Assembly (NCBI RefSeq): GCF_006874705.1
Contig: NZ_CP035382.1
Coordinates: 3,348,001 to 3,412,000, forward strand
DNA from: Leclercia adecarboxylata
GTDB lineage: Bacteria; Pseudomonadota; Gammaproteobacteria; Enterobacterales; Enterobacteriaceae
Direction: 5' to 3'
Length of the DNA: 64,000 nucleotides
Part shown: piece after piece, positions 1-8,783 of the stretch
Layout of the letters: each line of letters begins with the position of its first letter
Position numbering within the stretch: position 1 is the stretch's first letter
Notes under the pieces: generated by a model
The model's database searches: none
Seen by the model: the letters and a program-made list of their open reading frames with translations, nothing else
What the model was told of the DNA's origin: nothing
Made by a program: the position numbers and the translations under genes

Positions 1-40
1 AGTAAGGGCAACCCGGACGTCCAAAAATCACTGCAAACAT
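1..40 (-). CDS. grxA: Glutaredoxin 1, 5' end only (partial)
   Basis: The first 13 codons of a minus-strand gene are present, cut by the window edge. They read MFAVIFGRPGCPY, the start of glutaredoxin 1 including the first three residues of the CPYC redox motif. A good ribosome site (AGGAGAG) lies just before the ATG. The product is a small cytosolic thiol-disulfide reductase that uses glutathione, for example to reduce ribonucleotide reductase. The gene is divergent from nfsA, with about 180 bases between them. The identification rests on the short N-terminus plus the conserved neighbourhood. Confidence 0.85.
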   Translation of the reverse strand, partial: MFAVIFGRPGCPY

Positions 41-109
41 GTTCTCTCTCCTGAAACTAAGCCAGACGGCGAATAACGCTATATTGCCGATAACTATCGG
101 TAATGGAAA

Positions 110-146
110 GCAGGTTCTGCCTGTTACATTGATATCTTCAGGCTAT
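110..146. promoter_or_regulatory. Candidate OxyR site between grxA and nfsA
   Basis: Four tetramers spaced by exactly seven bases (GCAG, CTGT, ATAT, CTAT) fit the OxyR pattern ATAG-N7-CTAT-N7-ATAG-N7-CTAT at about 11 of 16 positions. In E. coli grxA is OxyR-activated, and the site lies upstream of the grxA start as expected. The two rightmost tetramers are the best match. This is a prediction from pattern only. Confidence 0.35.
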
Positions 147-155
147 GTTTGGCCA

Positions 156-184
156 ATTACAGCCTCCTTTTCTTTGCCTATACT
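156..184 (+). promoter_or_regulatory. Candidate sigma-70 promoter of nfsA
   Basis: A -10 of TATACT at 179-184 is preceded, 17 bases upstream, by ATTACA (4 of 6 to consensus) at 156-161. It lies about 35 bases before the nfsA ATG. In E. coli nfsA is transcribed with the upstream gene ybjC, which is missing here, so nfsA needs its own promoter. Confidence 0.4.
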
Positions 185-220
185 GGCGAAATGTCAGTAA
201 CGCCCGTAAAGAGAGACAAG

Positions 221-943
221 ATGACGCCAGTAATTGATCTGCTACGTTCCCACCGCTCCATCCGCCATTTTACTCAGGAACCCATCAGCGACGCGCAGCG
301 CGAGGCCATTATTGCCGGTGCGCAAGGCACGTCCAGCTCCAGCTTCCTGCAGTGCAGCTCCATTATCCGCATCACCGACCCCGCGATGCGCGAACAGCTG
401 GTGACCCTCACCGGCGGACAACAGCATGTCGCCCAGGCAGCGGAGTTCTGGGTCTTCTGCGCCGACTTTAACCGCCATCTGCAAATCTGCCCTGAAGCGC
501 AGCTTGGCCTGGCAGAGCAGCTGCTGCTCGGGGTGGTGGATACCGCGATGCTGGCGCAAAACGCCATGACGGCGGCGGAGTCGCTGGGGCTGGGTGGCGT
601 CTACATCGGCGGCATCCGCAACAGCATTGAAGCAGTGACCGAACTGCTGCAGCTGCCGAAGCACGTTCTGCCGCTGTTTGGCCTGTGCCTCGGCTGGCCG
701 GCGGATAACCCGGACGTCAAGCCGCGCCTGCCTGCGGCGATGGTGGTGCATGAAAACCACTATCAGCCGGTCGATCAAGAGGTGCTGGCGCAGTACGACG
801 AAGAGCTGGCGAATTACTACCTCAGCCGCGCGACCAATAATCGTCGTGATACCTGGAGCGACCATATCAGGCGCACCATCATCAAGGAAAACCGTCCGTT
901 TATTCTCGACTATTTGCATAAACAGGGCTGGGCGACGCGATAA
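221..943 (+). CDS. nfsA: Oxygen-insensitive NADPH nitroreductase NfsA
   Basis: The 240-residue product matches E. coli NfsA along its whole length, from HRSIRHFT near the N-terminus to HKQGWATR at the end. It is a cytosolic FMN-dependent major nitroreductase that reduces nitro-aromatics and quinones by two-electron steps with NADPH, and it activates nitrofuran drugs. The open frame continues 24 codons upstream, but the ATG at 221 gives the family N-terminus and follows a GAGAGA ribosome site. It heads nfsA-rimK-ybjN. SoxS control is known in E. coli; no clear SoxS box was identified here. Confidence 0.95.
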   Translation: MTPVIDLLRSHRSIRHFTQEPISDAQREAIIAGAQGTSSSSFLQCSSIIRITDPAMREQLVTLTGGQQHVAQAAEFWVFCADFNRHLQICPEAQLGLAEQLLLGVVDTAMLAQNAMTAAESLGLGGVYIGGIRNSIEAVTELLQLPKHVLPLFGLCLGWPADNPDVKPRLPAAMVVHENHYQPVDQEVLAQYDEELANYYLSRATNNRRDTWSDHIRRTIIKENRPFILDYLHKQGWATR

Positions 944-963
944 GTCCATTCATCCTGCGCCTG

Positions 964-990
964 CCTGCGTGTATGATACGCAGGCTTTTA
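964..990 (+). terminator. Hairpin between nfsA and rimK
   Basis: A 7-bp stem (CCTGCGT / ACGCAGG) with a 7-base loop is followed by CTTTTA. It may attenuate read-through into rimK; the T tract is weak, so strong termination is unlikely. Confidence 0.35.
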
Positions 991-1015
991 CCGGATTATG
1001 TCTGAGAGGTGCAGG

Positions 1016-1918
1016 GTGAAAATTGCCATATTGTCCCGGGATGGAACGCTCTTTTCCTGTAAACGCCTGCGTGAAGCGGCGGAGCAGCGCGGCCATCAGG
1101 TAGAAATCCTCGACCCGCTGTCCTGCTATATGAATATCAGCCCGGCGGCCTCCTCCATTCACTATAAAGGGCGTCAGCTGCCGCACTTTGACGCGGTTAT
1201 CCCGCGCATTGGCTCGGCAATCACCTTCTATGGCACCGCCGCCCTGCGCCAGTTTGAGCTGCTCGGCAGTTATCCGCTGAATGAATCCGTGGCCATTACC
1301 CGGGCGCGCGACAAACTCCGCTCTTTGCAGCTGCTGGCCCGTCAGGGGATCGACCTGCCCATCACCGGCATTGCCCACTCGCCCGACGACACCAGCGATC
1401 TGATCGAGATGGTGGGCGGTGCGCCGCTGGTGGTCAAGCTGGTGGAGGGCACCCAGGGGATTGGCGTGGTGCTGGCCGAAACCCGTCAGGCAGCAGAGAG
1501 CGTGATCGATGCCTTTCGCGGCCTGAACGCGCACATTCTGGTGCAGGAGTACATTCAGGAGGCGAAAGGGCGGGACATTCGCTGTCTGGTGGTGGGCGAT
1601 GAAGTGGTTGCGGCCATCGAACGTCAGGCCAAAGAGGGCGATTTTCGCTCCAACCTGCACCGGGGGGGCGTTGCCCGGATGGTGGAGATCACCGCGCGCG
1701 AGCGGGAGATCGCACTGCTTGCCGCCCAGACGCTGGGGCTCGATATTGCCGGGGTCGATATCTTACGTGCCGATCGCGGGCCGCTGGTGATGGAGGTTAA
1801 CGCCTCACCGGGGCTGGAGGGCATTGAGAAAACCACCGGGATTGATATCGCCGGGAAGATGATCGGCTGGATAGAGCGCCAGGCCACGCCGGAGTTTTGT
1901 CTGAAAACGGGCGGATAA
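1016..1918 (+). CDS. rimK: Ribosomal protein S6 glutamate ligase RimK
   Basis: This 300-residue ATP-grasp ligase adds glutamate residues to the C-terminus of ribosomal protein S6 and can make poly-glutamate. The N-terminal motif [11 protein letters not shown], the ATP-grasp central segment ([14 protein letters not shown]) and the metal-binding end ([14 protein letters not shown]) are all present. The open frame could start at 998, but the GTG at 1016 gives the 300-residue family length and follows GAGAGGTGCAGG. It is the second gene of the nfsA-rimK-ybjN unit. Cytosolic. Confidence 0.95.
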   Translation: MKIAILSRDGTLFSCKRLREAAEQRGHQVEILDPLSCYMNISPAASSIHYKGRQLPHFDAVIPRIGSAITFYGTAALRQFELLGSYPLNESVAITRARDKLRSLQLLARQGIDLPITGIAHSPDDTSDLIEMVGGAPLVVKLVEGTQGIGVVLAETRQAAESVIDAFRGLNAHILVQEYIQEAKGRDIRCLVVGDEVVAAIERQAKEGDFRSNLHRGGVARMVEITAREREIALLAAQTLGLDIAGVDILRADRGPLVMEVNASPGLEGIEKTTGIDIAGKMIGWIERQATPEFCLKTGG

Positions 1919-1961
1919 CTGACCTGCCACGCACTGTTATTTTTTAAGAGGTTCCACCGTT

Positions 1962-2438
1962 ATGGATTCACTCGTAGTACCGACACTTGATACCTTGCGC
2001 CACTGGCTCGACAACATGGGCGTTAGCTTTTTTGAATGCGACACCTGCCAGGCGCTGCACCTGCCGCACATGCATAACTTTGACGGCGTGTTTGATGCCA
2101 AGCTCGATCTGATTAACGACGTCATTCTTTTTTCCGCGCTGGCGGAGGTCAAACCCTCGGCATTGCTGGCCTTAGCATCGGATTTATCCGCCATCAATGC
2201 CAGTTCTTTGACGGTGAAGGCATTTCTCGATATACAGGATGATAATCTGCCAAAACTGGTGGTTTGCCAGTCTTTCAATGCAGCCGTCGGGCTGACTTTC
2301 CCGCAGTTCGCGGCCTTCATTCAGCAGAGCGAAGAGCAGATCTCCATGGTGATGCTTGAAGCCAGCGCCCATCATCTGTTGTACAACGCCGAAGAGGGCG
2401 CTGAGCAACCTGAAACGTCGGGCAATTTTCTGCACTAA
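1962..2438 (+). CDS. ybjN: YbjN family protein (type III secretion chaperone-like fold)
   Basis: The 158-residue product matches E. coli YbjN from LDTLR..WLD to the FLH end. YbjN adopts a fold related to type III secretion chaperones, and altered dosage in E. coli affects motility, biofilm and stress responses; its biochemical role is not settled. It has no signal peptide or membrane segment, so it is probably cytosolic. It starts 43 bases after rimK with a TAAGAGG ribosome site, the same arrangement as in E. coli. Confidence 0.9.
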   Translation: MDSLVVPTLDTLRHWLDNMGVSFFECDTCQALHLPHMHNFDGVFDAKLDLINDVILFSALAEVKPSALLALASDLSAINASSLTVKAFLDIQDDNLPKLVVCQSFNAAVGLTFPQFAAFIQQSEEQISMVMLEASAHHLLYNAEEGAEQPETSGNFLH

Positions 2439-2787
2439 AGCTGTCTGACTTTTAGGCAGTCGCTGTCGTGGCGGCTGCATAACACCCTCTTTTCTGCTGG
2501 ATTTAACCTTTCTTTAAAGAATTATTCACCGCCATCCCGCCAATTCGGCTTATCACATAGACATTTACTGCATAAAAAATTGTTAAAAGGCGTTTTTTAA
2601 TCTGAGCTATAGCTACGGAGACAAGCTACAGTTTATTCTTGCGATGCTGTTAAATGCGAGCAGATACTGCCACCTGAGTAACATCTTCTGCTGCAGGCAG
2701 AGTGATAAATTATGCACGTTTCTTGCATAGGCTAAGAGTGTTCATTTTTAGCGCGTTTGTTAACGCGCTTTCAGAAGGATTACCGCT
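2439..2787 (+). other. Intergenic region ybjN-potF with candidate potF promoter
   Basis: This 349-base AT-rich gap has no convincing ORF. A possible promoter is TTGCGA (2639-2644), an 18-base spacer, then GATACT (2663-2668). Just after ybjN a 6-bp hairpin (CTGTCT / AGGCAG) lacks a T tract. The potF leader ends in the strong hairpin listed separately. Pot operons respond to polyamine and nitrogen supply, but no known regulator site was recognised. Confidence 0.35.
2750..2769 (+). promoter_or_regulatory. Hairpin in the potF leader
   Basis: A perfect 8-bp stem, AGCGCGTT / AACGCGCT, with a TGTT loop ends 18 bases before the potF ATG and immediately upstream of the AGAAGG ribosome site. It could shield or expose the ribosome site, or act as a weak attenuator, as it is preceded by TTTTT rather than followed by it. 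Confidence 0.45.
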
Positions 2788-3900
2788 ATGATCGCTTTAA
2801 ATAAAAAATGGTTATCGGGTCTGGTTGCAGGTGCTCTGATGGCTGTCTCTGCCGGCACGCTTGCTGCGGAACAAAAAACGCTGCATATCTATAACTGGTC
2901 TGATTATATTGCCCCGGATACCGTGGCGAATTTCGAAAAAGAGACCGGCATTAAAGTCGTCTACGACGTCTTCGATTCCAACGAAGTGCTGGAAGGCAAA
3001 CTGATGGCGGGCAGCACCGGTTTCGACCTGGTCGTGCCGTCAGCCAGCTTCCTTGAGCGTCAGCTCTCTGCCGGCGTGTTCCAGCCGCTGGATAAAAGCA
3101 AACTGCCGGGCTGGAAAAACCTCGACCCCGAGCTGCTGAAGCTCATCGCCAAACACGATCCGGACAACAAGTACGCCATGCCGTACATGTGGGCGACCAC
3201 CGGCATCGGCTATAACGTCGAAAAAGTGAAACAGGTGCTGGGTGCCGATGCTCCGGTGAACAGCTGGGATCTGGTGCTGAAGCCAGAGAACCTCGAGAAA
3301 CTGAAAAGCTGCGGTGTCTCCTTCCTCGATGCTCCGGAAGAGGTGTTTGCCACCGTCCTGAACTACCTCGGCAAAGATCCAAACAGCACCAAAGCGGATG
3401 ACTACACCGGCCCGGCCACAGACCTGCTGCTGAAGCTGCGTCCTAACATCCGTTACTTCCACTCGTCCCAGTACATTAACGATCTGGCGAACGGCGATAT
3501 CTGCGTGGCTATCGGCTGGGCAGGTGACGTCTGGCAGGCGGCTAACCGCGCCAAAGAGGCAAAAAATGGCGTGAATATCGCTTATTCGATCCCGAAAGAG
3601 GGGGCGATGGCCTTCTTCGACGTCTTCGCGATGCCTGCTGATGCAAAAAACAAAGACGAAGCCTATCAGTTCCTGAACTATCTGCTGCGTCCGGACGTTA
3701 TTGCCCACATCTCTGACCACGTCTTCTACGCCAACGGTAACAAAGAGGCCACCTCACTGGTCAGCGCCGAAGTACGTGACAACCCGGGTATCTACCCGCC
3801 GGCAGACGTGCGCGCCAAGATGTTCACCCTGAGCGTCCAGGAGCCGAAAATCGACCGCGTCCGTACCCGTGCGTGGACGAAAGTGAAAAGCGGTAAATAA
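2788..3900 (+). CDS. potF: Putrescine-binding periplasmic protein PotF
   Basis: The 370-residue solute-binding protein of the PotFGHI ABC importer captures putrescine in the periplasm. A Sec signal peptide (KK, then a hydrophobic stretch) ends near residues 26-27 (GTLAA). The mature start EQKTLHIYNWSDYI, the segment SDYIAPDTV and the FDVFAMPADA region are hallmarks of PotF. It matches E. coli PotF over the full length. It is separated from potG by a REP-containing gap, which typically lowers downstream expression relative to the binding protein. Confidence 0.97.
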   Translation: MIALNKKWLSGLVAGALMAVSAGTLAAEQKTLHIYNWSDYIAPDTVANFEKETGIKVVYDVFDSNEVLEGKLMAGSTGFDLVVPSASFLERQLSAGVFQPLDKSKLPGWKNLDPELLKLIAKHDPDNKYAMPYMWATTGIGYNVEKVKQVLGADAPVNSWDLVLKPENLEKLKSCGVSFLDAPEEVFATVLNYLGKDPNSTKADDYTGPATDLLLKLRPNIRYFHSSQYINDLANGDICVAIGWAGDVWQAANRAKEAKNGVNIAYSIPKEGAMAFFDVFAMPADAKNKDEAYQFLNYLLRPDVIAHISDHVFYANGNKEATSLVSAEVRDNPGIYPPADVRAKMFTLSVQEPKIDRVRTRAWTKVKSGK

Positions 3901-3909
3901 CCGCTCCTC

Positions 3910-3964
3910 GTAGGCCGGGCAAGCGTAGCGCCCCCGGCAACAGGCGCACCGTTCTGGTGCGCCT
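3910..3964. repeat. REP unit plus adjacent hairpin, potF-potG
   Basis: A REP-type imperfect palindrome (GTAGGCCGGGCAAGCG...CCCCCGGCA) spans 3910-3938. It is followed at 3942-3964 by a perfect 9-bp inverted repeat, AGGCGCACC / GGTGCGCCT, with loop GTTCT. Such elements stabilise the upstream mRNA (potF). Confidence 0.75.
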
Positions 3965-3996
3965 GCACCAGTTTGATTGATGCCGGAGAGCACCCC

Positions 3997-5130
3997 GTGA
4001 ACGACGCGATCCCCCGCCCGCAGGCGAAAACCCGTAAAGCGCTGACCCCGCTGCTGGAAATCCGTAACCTGACCAAATCTTTTGATGGTCAGAATGCCGT
4101 GGATGATGTCAGCCTGACTATCTACAAAGGCGAAATTTTTGCCCTGCTGGGTGCATCTGGCTGCGGGAAATCGACGTTGCTGCGCATGCTGGCCGGGTTC
4201 GAACAGCCCAGCGCCGGGCAGATTATGCTCGACGGCGTTGACCTCTCGCAGGTACCGCCGTATCAGCGTCCCATCAATATGATGTTCCAGTCTTATGCGC
4301 TGTTCCCGCACATGACCGTGGAGCAGAACATCGCCTTTGGCCTGAAGCAGGACAAAATGCCGAAAGCCGAGATCGCCGCCCGCGTGGCCGAAATGCTGAG
4401 CCTGGTGCATATGCAGGAGTTTGCGAAGCGTAAGCCGCACCAGCTCTCGGGCGGGCAGCGTCAGCGCGTGGCCCTGGCCCGAAGCCTGGCGAAACGGCCA
4501 AAACTGCTGCTGCTGGATGAGCCGATGGGGGCGCTGGATAAAAAACTGCGCGACCGCATGCAGCTGGAAGTGGTGGATATTCTGGAGCGCGTCGGCGCGA
4601 CCTGCGTGATGGTGACTCACGACCAGGAAGAGGCGATGACCATGGCCGGACGCATTGCGATCATGAACCGCGGCAAGTTCGTGCAGATTGGCGAGCCGGA
4701 AGAGATCTACGAGCACCCGACCACCCGCTACAGCGCCGAATTTATCGGCTCCATGAACGTCTTCGAAGGGCTGCTGAAAACGCGTGAAGAGGACGGGCTG
4801 GTGATCGACTCGCCGGGCCTTATCCACCCGCTGAAGGTCGCCGCCGACAACTCGGTGGTGGACAACGTGCCGGTGTACGTAGCGCTGCGCCCGGAGAAAA
4901 TCACACTCTGCGACGCGCCGCCTGCCGATGGCTATAACTTTGCGGTGGGGGAGGTGGTGCATATTGCCTATCTGGGCGATCTCTCCATCTATCATGTCCG
5001 TCTGAAGAGCGGACAGATGATCAGCGCCCAGCTGCAGAACACTTACCGCTACCGTAAAGGGCTGCCGACCTGGGGCGACGAAGTGCGTCTTTGCTGGGAA
5101 GCGGACAGCTGCGTTGTGCTGACGGTATAA
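3997..5130 (+). CDS. potG: Putrescine ABC transporter ATPase PotG
   Basis: This 377-residue ATPase energises PotFGHI. It has a Walker A motif (GASGCGKST), a Q-loop at MMFQSYALFPHM, the signature LSGGQRQR and Walker B LLLLDEPMGALD. A C-terminal TOBE-type regulatory domain follows, with VALRPEKI and the VVLTV end. The open frame extends 8 codons upstream, but the GTG at 3997 gives the E. coli N-terminus (NDAIPRPQAK) and is preceded by a GGAGAG ribosome site. It is on the cytoplasmic face of the membrane. Confidence 0.96.
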   Translation: MNDAIPRPQAKTRKALTPLLEIRNLTKSFDGQNAVDDVSLTIYKGEIFALLGASGCGKSTLLRMLAGFEQPSAGQIMLDGVDLSQVPPYQRPINMMFQSYALFPHMTVEQNIAFGLKQDKMPKAEIAARVAEMLSLVHMQEFAKRKPHQLSGGQRQRVALARSLAKRPKLLLLDEPMGALDKKLRDRMQLEVVDILERVGATCVMVTHDQEEAMTMAGRIAIMNRGKFVQIGEPEEIYEHPTTRYSAEFIGSMNVFEGLLKTREEDGLVIDSPGLIHPLKVAADNSVVDNVPVYVALRPEKITLCDAPPADGYNFAVGEVVHIAYLGDLSIYHVRLKSGQMISAQLQNTYRYRKGLPTWGDEVRLCWEADSCVVLTV

Positions 5131-5139
5131 GGAACGGCG

Positions 5140-6090
5140 ATGAGCAAACCTGAACCTGTGACCCGCCCCGCTGCGGGCATTGATACCAGCTGGCTGACGC
5201 GGATGCAGATGGCCCACGGGCGCAAGCTGGTGATCGCCCTCCCTTACGTGTGGCTGATCCTGCTGTTCCTGCTGCCGTTCCTGATTGTGTTTAAAATCAG
5301 CCTGGCCGAGATGGCGCGCGCGATCCCGCCCTACAGCGACCTGGTGGAGTGGGGCGACAGCCAGCTGTCGATCATGCTCAACCTGGGCAACTTCCTGCAG
5401 CTGACCGACGATCCGCTCTATTTTGAGGCCTATCTGCAGTCCCTGCAGGTGGCGGCTGTCTCGACGATCTGCTGTCTGCTACTGGCCTACCCGCTGGCCT
5501 GGGCGGTGGCCCACAGCAAGCCCTCGACGCGTAATATCCTGCTGCTGCTGGTGATTTTACCCTCGTGGACCTCGTTCCTGATCCGCGTTTATGCCTGGAT
5601 GGGGATCCTGAAGAACAACGGCGTGCTGAACAACTTTCTGCTGTGGCTGGGGGTTATCGACCAGCCGCTGACCATTCTGCACACCAATCTGGCGGTCTAT
5701 ATCGGCATTGTGTACGCCTATCTGCCGTTTATGGTTCTGCCGATTTACACCGCCCTGACGCGCATCGACTACTCGCTGGTAGAAGCGGCGCTGGATCTCG
5801 GTGCCCGTCCGATGAAAACCTTCTTCAGCGTCATCGTGCCCCTGACCAAAGGCGGGATTATCGCCGGGTCGATGCTGGTGTTTATTCCGGCGGTGGGGGA
5901 GTTCGTGATCCCGGAACTGCTCGGCGGCCCGGACAGCATTATGATTGGCCGCGTGCTATGGCAGGAGTTCTTTAACAACCGCGACTGGCCGGTGGCCTCG
6001 GCGGTGGCGATCGTGATGCTGCTCCTGCTGATCGTGCCGATCATGTGGTTCCACAAGTACCAGCAGAAACAGATGGGAGATCACGGATGA
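5140..6090 (+). CDS. potH: Putrescine ABC transporter permease PotH
   Basis: A 316-residue inner-membrane permease with about six transmembrane helices. The first spans the LPYVWLILLFLLPFLIVF region. The EAA coupling loop (EAALDLGARPMKTFF) contacts PotG. It forms the translocation pore with PotI. It begins nine bases after potG and its stop overlaps the potI start (ATGA), showing translational coupling. Confidence 0.96.
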   Translation: MSKPEPVTRPAAGIDTSWLTRMQMAHGRKLVIALPYVWLILLFLLPFLIVFKISLAEMARAIPPYSDLVEWGDSQLSIMLNLGNFLQLTDDPLYFEAYLQSLQVAAVSTICCLLLAYPLAWAVAHSKPSTRNILLLLVILPSWTSFLIRVYAWMGILKNNGVLNNFLLWLGVIDQPLTILHTNLAVYIGIVYAYLPFMVLPIYTALTRIDYSLVEAALDLGARPMKTFFSVIVPLTKGGIIAGSMLVFIPAVGEFVIPELLGGPDSIMIGRVLWQEFFNNRDWPVASAVAIVMLLLLIVPIMWFHKYQQKQMGDHG

Positions 6091-6932
6091 ACAACTTACC
6101 GGTAGTACGCTCGCCGTGGCGGATCCTGATCCTGGTGCTCGGCTTTACGTTCCTGTATGCCCCGATGCTGATGCTGGTGATCTACTCTTTCAACAGCTCC
6201 AAACTGGTGACGGTCTGGGCGGGCTGGTCCACGCGCTGGTACGGCGAGCTGTTTAGGGACGAGGCGATGATCAGCGCCGTGGGGTTAAGCCTGACCATTG
6301 CCGCCTGCGCGGCGACGATGGCGGTGATCCTCGGCACTATCGCCGCGGTGGTGATGGTGCGCTTTGGCCGTTTCCGCGGCGCCAACGGTTTTGCCTTTAT
6401 GATCACCGCCCCGCTGGTGATGCCCGACGTGATCACCGGCCTGTCGCTGCTGCTGCTGTTTGTGGCGATGGGGCACGCCATTGGTTGGCCGTCGGATCGC
6501 GGCATGCTGACCATCTGGCTGGCCCACGTCACCTTCTGCACCGCCTATGTGGCGGTGGTGATCTCCTCGCGGCTGCGCGAGCTGGATCACTCCATTGAAG
6601 AGGCGGCGATGGATCTCGGGGCGACGCCGCTGAAGGTGTTCTTCATCATCACCCTGCCGATGATCATGCCGGCGGTGGTCTCCGGCTGGCTGCTGGCCTT
6701 TACCCTGTCGCTCGACGACCTGGTGATCGCCAGCTTTGTCTCCGGCCCGGGGGCGACCACGCTGCCGATGCTGGTCTTCTCCAGCGTGCGCATGGGGGTC
6801 AACCCGGAGATTAACGCCCTGGCAACGCTGATCCTGGGCGTGGTCGGCATTATCGGCCTGATTGCCTGGTATCTGATGGCGCGGTCTGAAAAACAGCGCC
6901 AGCGCGATATCCAGCGTGCAAGACGCGGCTGA
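6087..6932 (+). CDS. potI: Putrescine ABC transporter permease PotI
   Basis: The 281-residue second permease subunit has about six membrane helices and the EAA loop EAAMDLGATPLKVFF. Its ATG at 6087 overlaps the potH stop codon. The longer open frame from 6045 would add 14 residues absent from the family. It matches E. coli PotI through to the basic end RQRDIQRARRG. Confidence 0.96.
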   Translation: MNNLPVVRSPWRILILVLGFTFLYAPMLMLVIYSFNSSKLVTVWAGWSTRWYGELFRDEAMISAVGLSLTIAACAATMAVILGTIAAVVMVRFGRFRGANGFAFMITAPLVMPDVITGLSLLLLFVAMGHAIGWPSDRGMLTIWLAHVTFCTAYVAVVISSRLRELDHSIEEAAMDLGATPLKVFFIITLPMIMPAVVSGWLLAFTLSLDDLVIASFVSGPGATTLPMLVFSSVRMGVNPEINALATLILGVVGIIGLIAWYLMARSEKQRQRDIQRARRG

Positions 6933-6991
6933 AGCTCCTAAAATCTGCAAAGAAGCGTAATTGAGATGCCGCGTTATCGCGGCATCGTTTC

Positions 6992-7480
6992 ATGGAAGAC
7001 ATCACGTTGGGATTTTTCAGCAAAACAAGTCAGTCACATGCCCGTCTGAATGTTCCTGCTCTGGTGCAGGTGGCGGCGCTCGCCATTATTATGATCCGCT
7101 GCCTCGATGTATTTATGATTTTCAATACTCTGGGCGTGCGCGGCATGGGCGAGTTCATTCACCGCAGCGTCCAGACATGGAACCTGACGCTGGTCTTTTT
7201 CGCCAGCCTGATGCTGGTGTTTATCGAAATTTACTGCGCCTTTTCGCTGGTGAAAGGGCGTAACTGGGCGCGGCTCATCTACCTGCTGACCCAGGTGGTC
7301 GCCACCGGCTATCTGTGGGCCGCGTCGCTGGGTTACGGTTATCCGGAACTGTTCAGCATCCCCGGCGAGTCAAAACGCGAGATCTTCCATACCCTGGTGA
7401 TGCAAAAGCTCCCCGATATCCTGGTGCTCGGCCTGCTGTTTGTGCCCGCGGCCAGCCGACGGTTTTTCCGTCTGCAATAA
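6992..7480 (+). CDS. ybjO: Inner membrane protein YbjO (DUF2593)
   Basis: The 162-residue protein has about four predicted hydrophobic helices and no signal peptide. It matches E. coli YbjO throughout (MED.TLGFF at the start, SRRFF.LQ at the end). Function is unknown. It sits between potI and rlmC in the same order as in E. coli, 59 bases after potI. Confidence 0.9.
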   Translation: MEDITLGFFSKTSQSHARLNVPALVQVAALAIIMIRCLDVFMIFNTLGVRGMGEFIHRSVQTWNLTLVFFASLMLVFIEIYCAFSLVKGRNWARLIYLLTQVVATGYLWAASLGYGYPELFSIPGESKREIFHTLVMQKLPDILVLGLLFVPAASRRFFRLQ

Positions 7481-7520
7481 CGTGTATAATCGCTGCCCCC
7501 AGACGTATTAAGGTTTCGTT

Positions 7521-8648
7521 ATGCAGTGCGCACTCTATGACGCCGGTCGCTGCCGCTCCTGCCAGTGGATAGAACAGCCGGTCTCCTCTCAACTTTCCGC
7601 CAAAATGGCCGACCTGCAGACCTTGCTGTCTGACCTGCCGGTGGCGGAGTGGTGCGCGCCGGTCAGCGGGCCGGAACAGGCATTTCGCAATAAAGCCAAA
7701 ATGGTGGTCAGCGGCAGCGTCGAAAAACCGCTGCTCGGAATGCTCCATCGCGACGGCACCCCTGTCGATCTGACCGACTGCCCGCTCTATCCAGCCTCGT
7801 TTGCCCCGGTCTTTGCCGCCCTGAAACCCTTTATTGCCCGCGCGGGCCTCACGCCCTACAACGTGGAGCGCAAGCGCGGCGAGCTGAAGTACATTCTGCT
7901 CACCGAAAGCCAGCTTGATGGCGGGATGATGCTACGCTTCGTGCTGCGCTCGGACGCCAAGCTGCCTCAGCTGCGCGCGGCGCTGCCGTGGCTCCAGGAA
8001 CAGCTGCCGCAGCTGAAGGTGATCACCGCCAATATTCAGCCGGTACATATGGCGATCATGGAGGGCGACGAAGAGATCTTCTTCACTGAGCCCCAGGCGC
8101 TGGCAGAACGTTTCAACGACGTGCCGCTGTGGATCCGCCCGAAGAGCTTCTTCCAGACCAACCCGACCGTCGCCAGCCAGCTGTACGCCACCGCCCGCGA
8201 CTGGGTGCATGGGCTTCCGGTGAATCATATGTGGGATCTCTTTTGCGGCGTCGGCGGCTTTGGCCTGCACTGCGCCACCCCGGAGATGAAGCTGACCGGG
8301 ATTGAGATTTCCGCCGAGGCGATCGCCTGCGCGACCCAGTCAGCTACCGAACTGGGGTTAACGAATCTGCATTTCCAGGCACTCGATTCGACGCAGTTCG
8401 CAACCGGCCAGGGCAACGTGCCGGACCTGGTGCTGGTTAACCCGCCGCGCCGCGGCATCGGCAAGGCGCTGTGCGACTACCTGAGCCAGATGGCTCCGGA
8501 TTTTATTATTTACTCCAGCTGCAATGCCCAGACGATGGCGAAAGATCTCCGCGAACTGCCGGGCTATCGCCTTGCGCGCGTGCAGCTGTTCGACATGTTC
8601 CCCCATACCGCGCACTATGAAGTGCTGACCCTGTTAGTTAAGTCCTGA
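7521..8648 (+). CDS. rlmC: 23S rRNA m5U747 methyltransferase RlmC
   Basis: This 375-residue TrmA-family enzyme (formerly RumB) uses SAM to methylate U747 of 23S rRNA. The N-terminal cysteines ([12 protein letters not shown], later DCPLYP) bind a 4Fe-4S cluster. The Rossmann core holds [14 protein letters not shown] and [10 protein letters not shown]. The catalytic cysteine and base lie in [14 protein letters not shown] and the C-terminal HTAHYEVL. It is cytosolic and the same length as the E. coli enzyme. Confidence 0.96.
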   Translation: MQCALYDAGRCRSCQWIEQPVSSQLSAKMADLQTLLSDLPVAEWCAPVSGPEQAFRNKAKMVVSGSVEKPLLGMLHRDGTPVDLTDCPLYPASFAPVFAALKPFIARAGLTPYNVERKRGELKYILLTESQLDGGMMLRFVLRSDAKLPQLRAALPWLQEQLPQLKVITANIQPVHMAIMEGDEEIFFTEPQALAERFNDVPLWIRPKSFFQTNPTVASQLYATARDWVHGLPVNHMWDLFCGVGGFGLHCATPEMKLTGIEISAEAIACATQSATELGLTNLHFQALDSTQFATGQGNVPDLVLVNPPRRGIGKALCDYLSQMAPDFIIYSSCNAQTMAKDLRELPGYRLARVQLFDMFPHTAHYEVLTLLVKS

Positions 8649-8654
8649 GCCACT

Positions 8655-8706
8655 GCCCGGCGGCGCTGCGCTTGCGCGGGCCTACGGGTTTTGTCGGCCC
8701 GCGCAA
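8655..8706. repeat. REP units after rlmC
   Basis: One REP palindrome (GCCCGGCGGCGCTGCG...GCGGGCCTAC, 8655-8685) is followed by an inverted partial copy (TCGGCCCGCGCA) near 8694-8705. It separates rlmC from the accessory two-component genes. Confidence 0.7.
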
Positions 8707-8783
8707 TCTTAAACAAAATGTGAACGTTTCCCGCCGCGGAAATCGGGTAAGCTTTACCTGTTAAGATTTAATAAGGCTGACCG

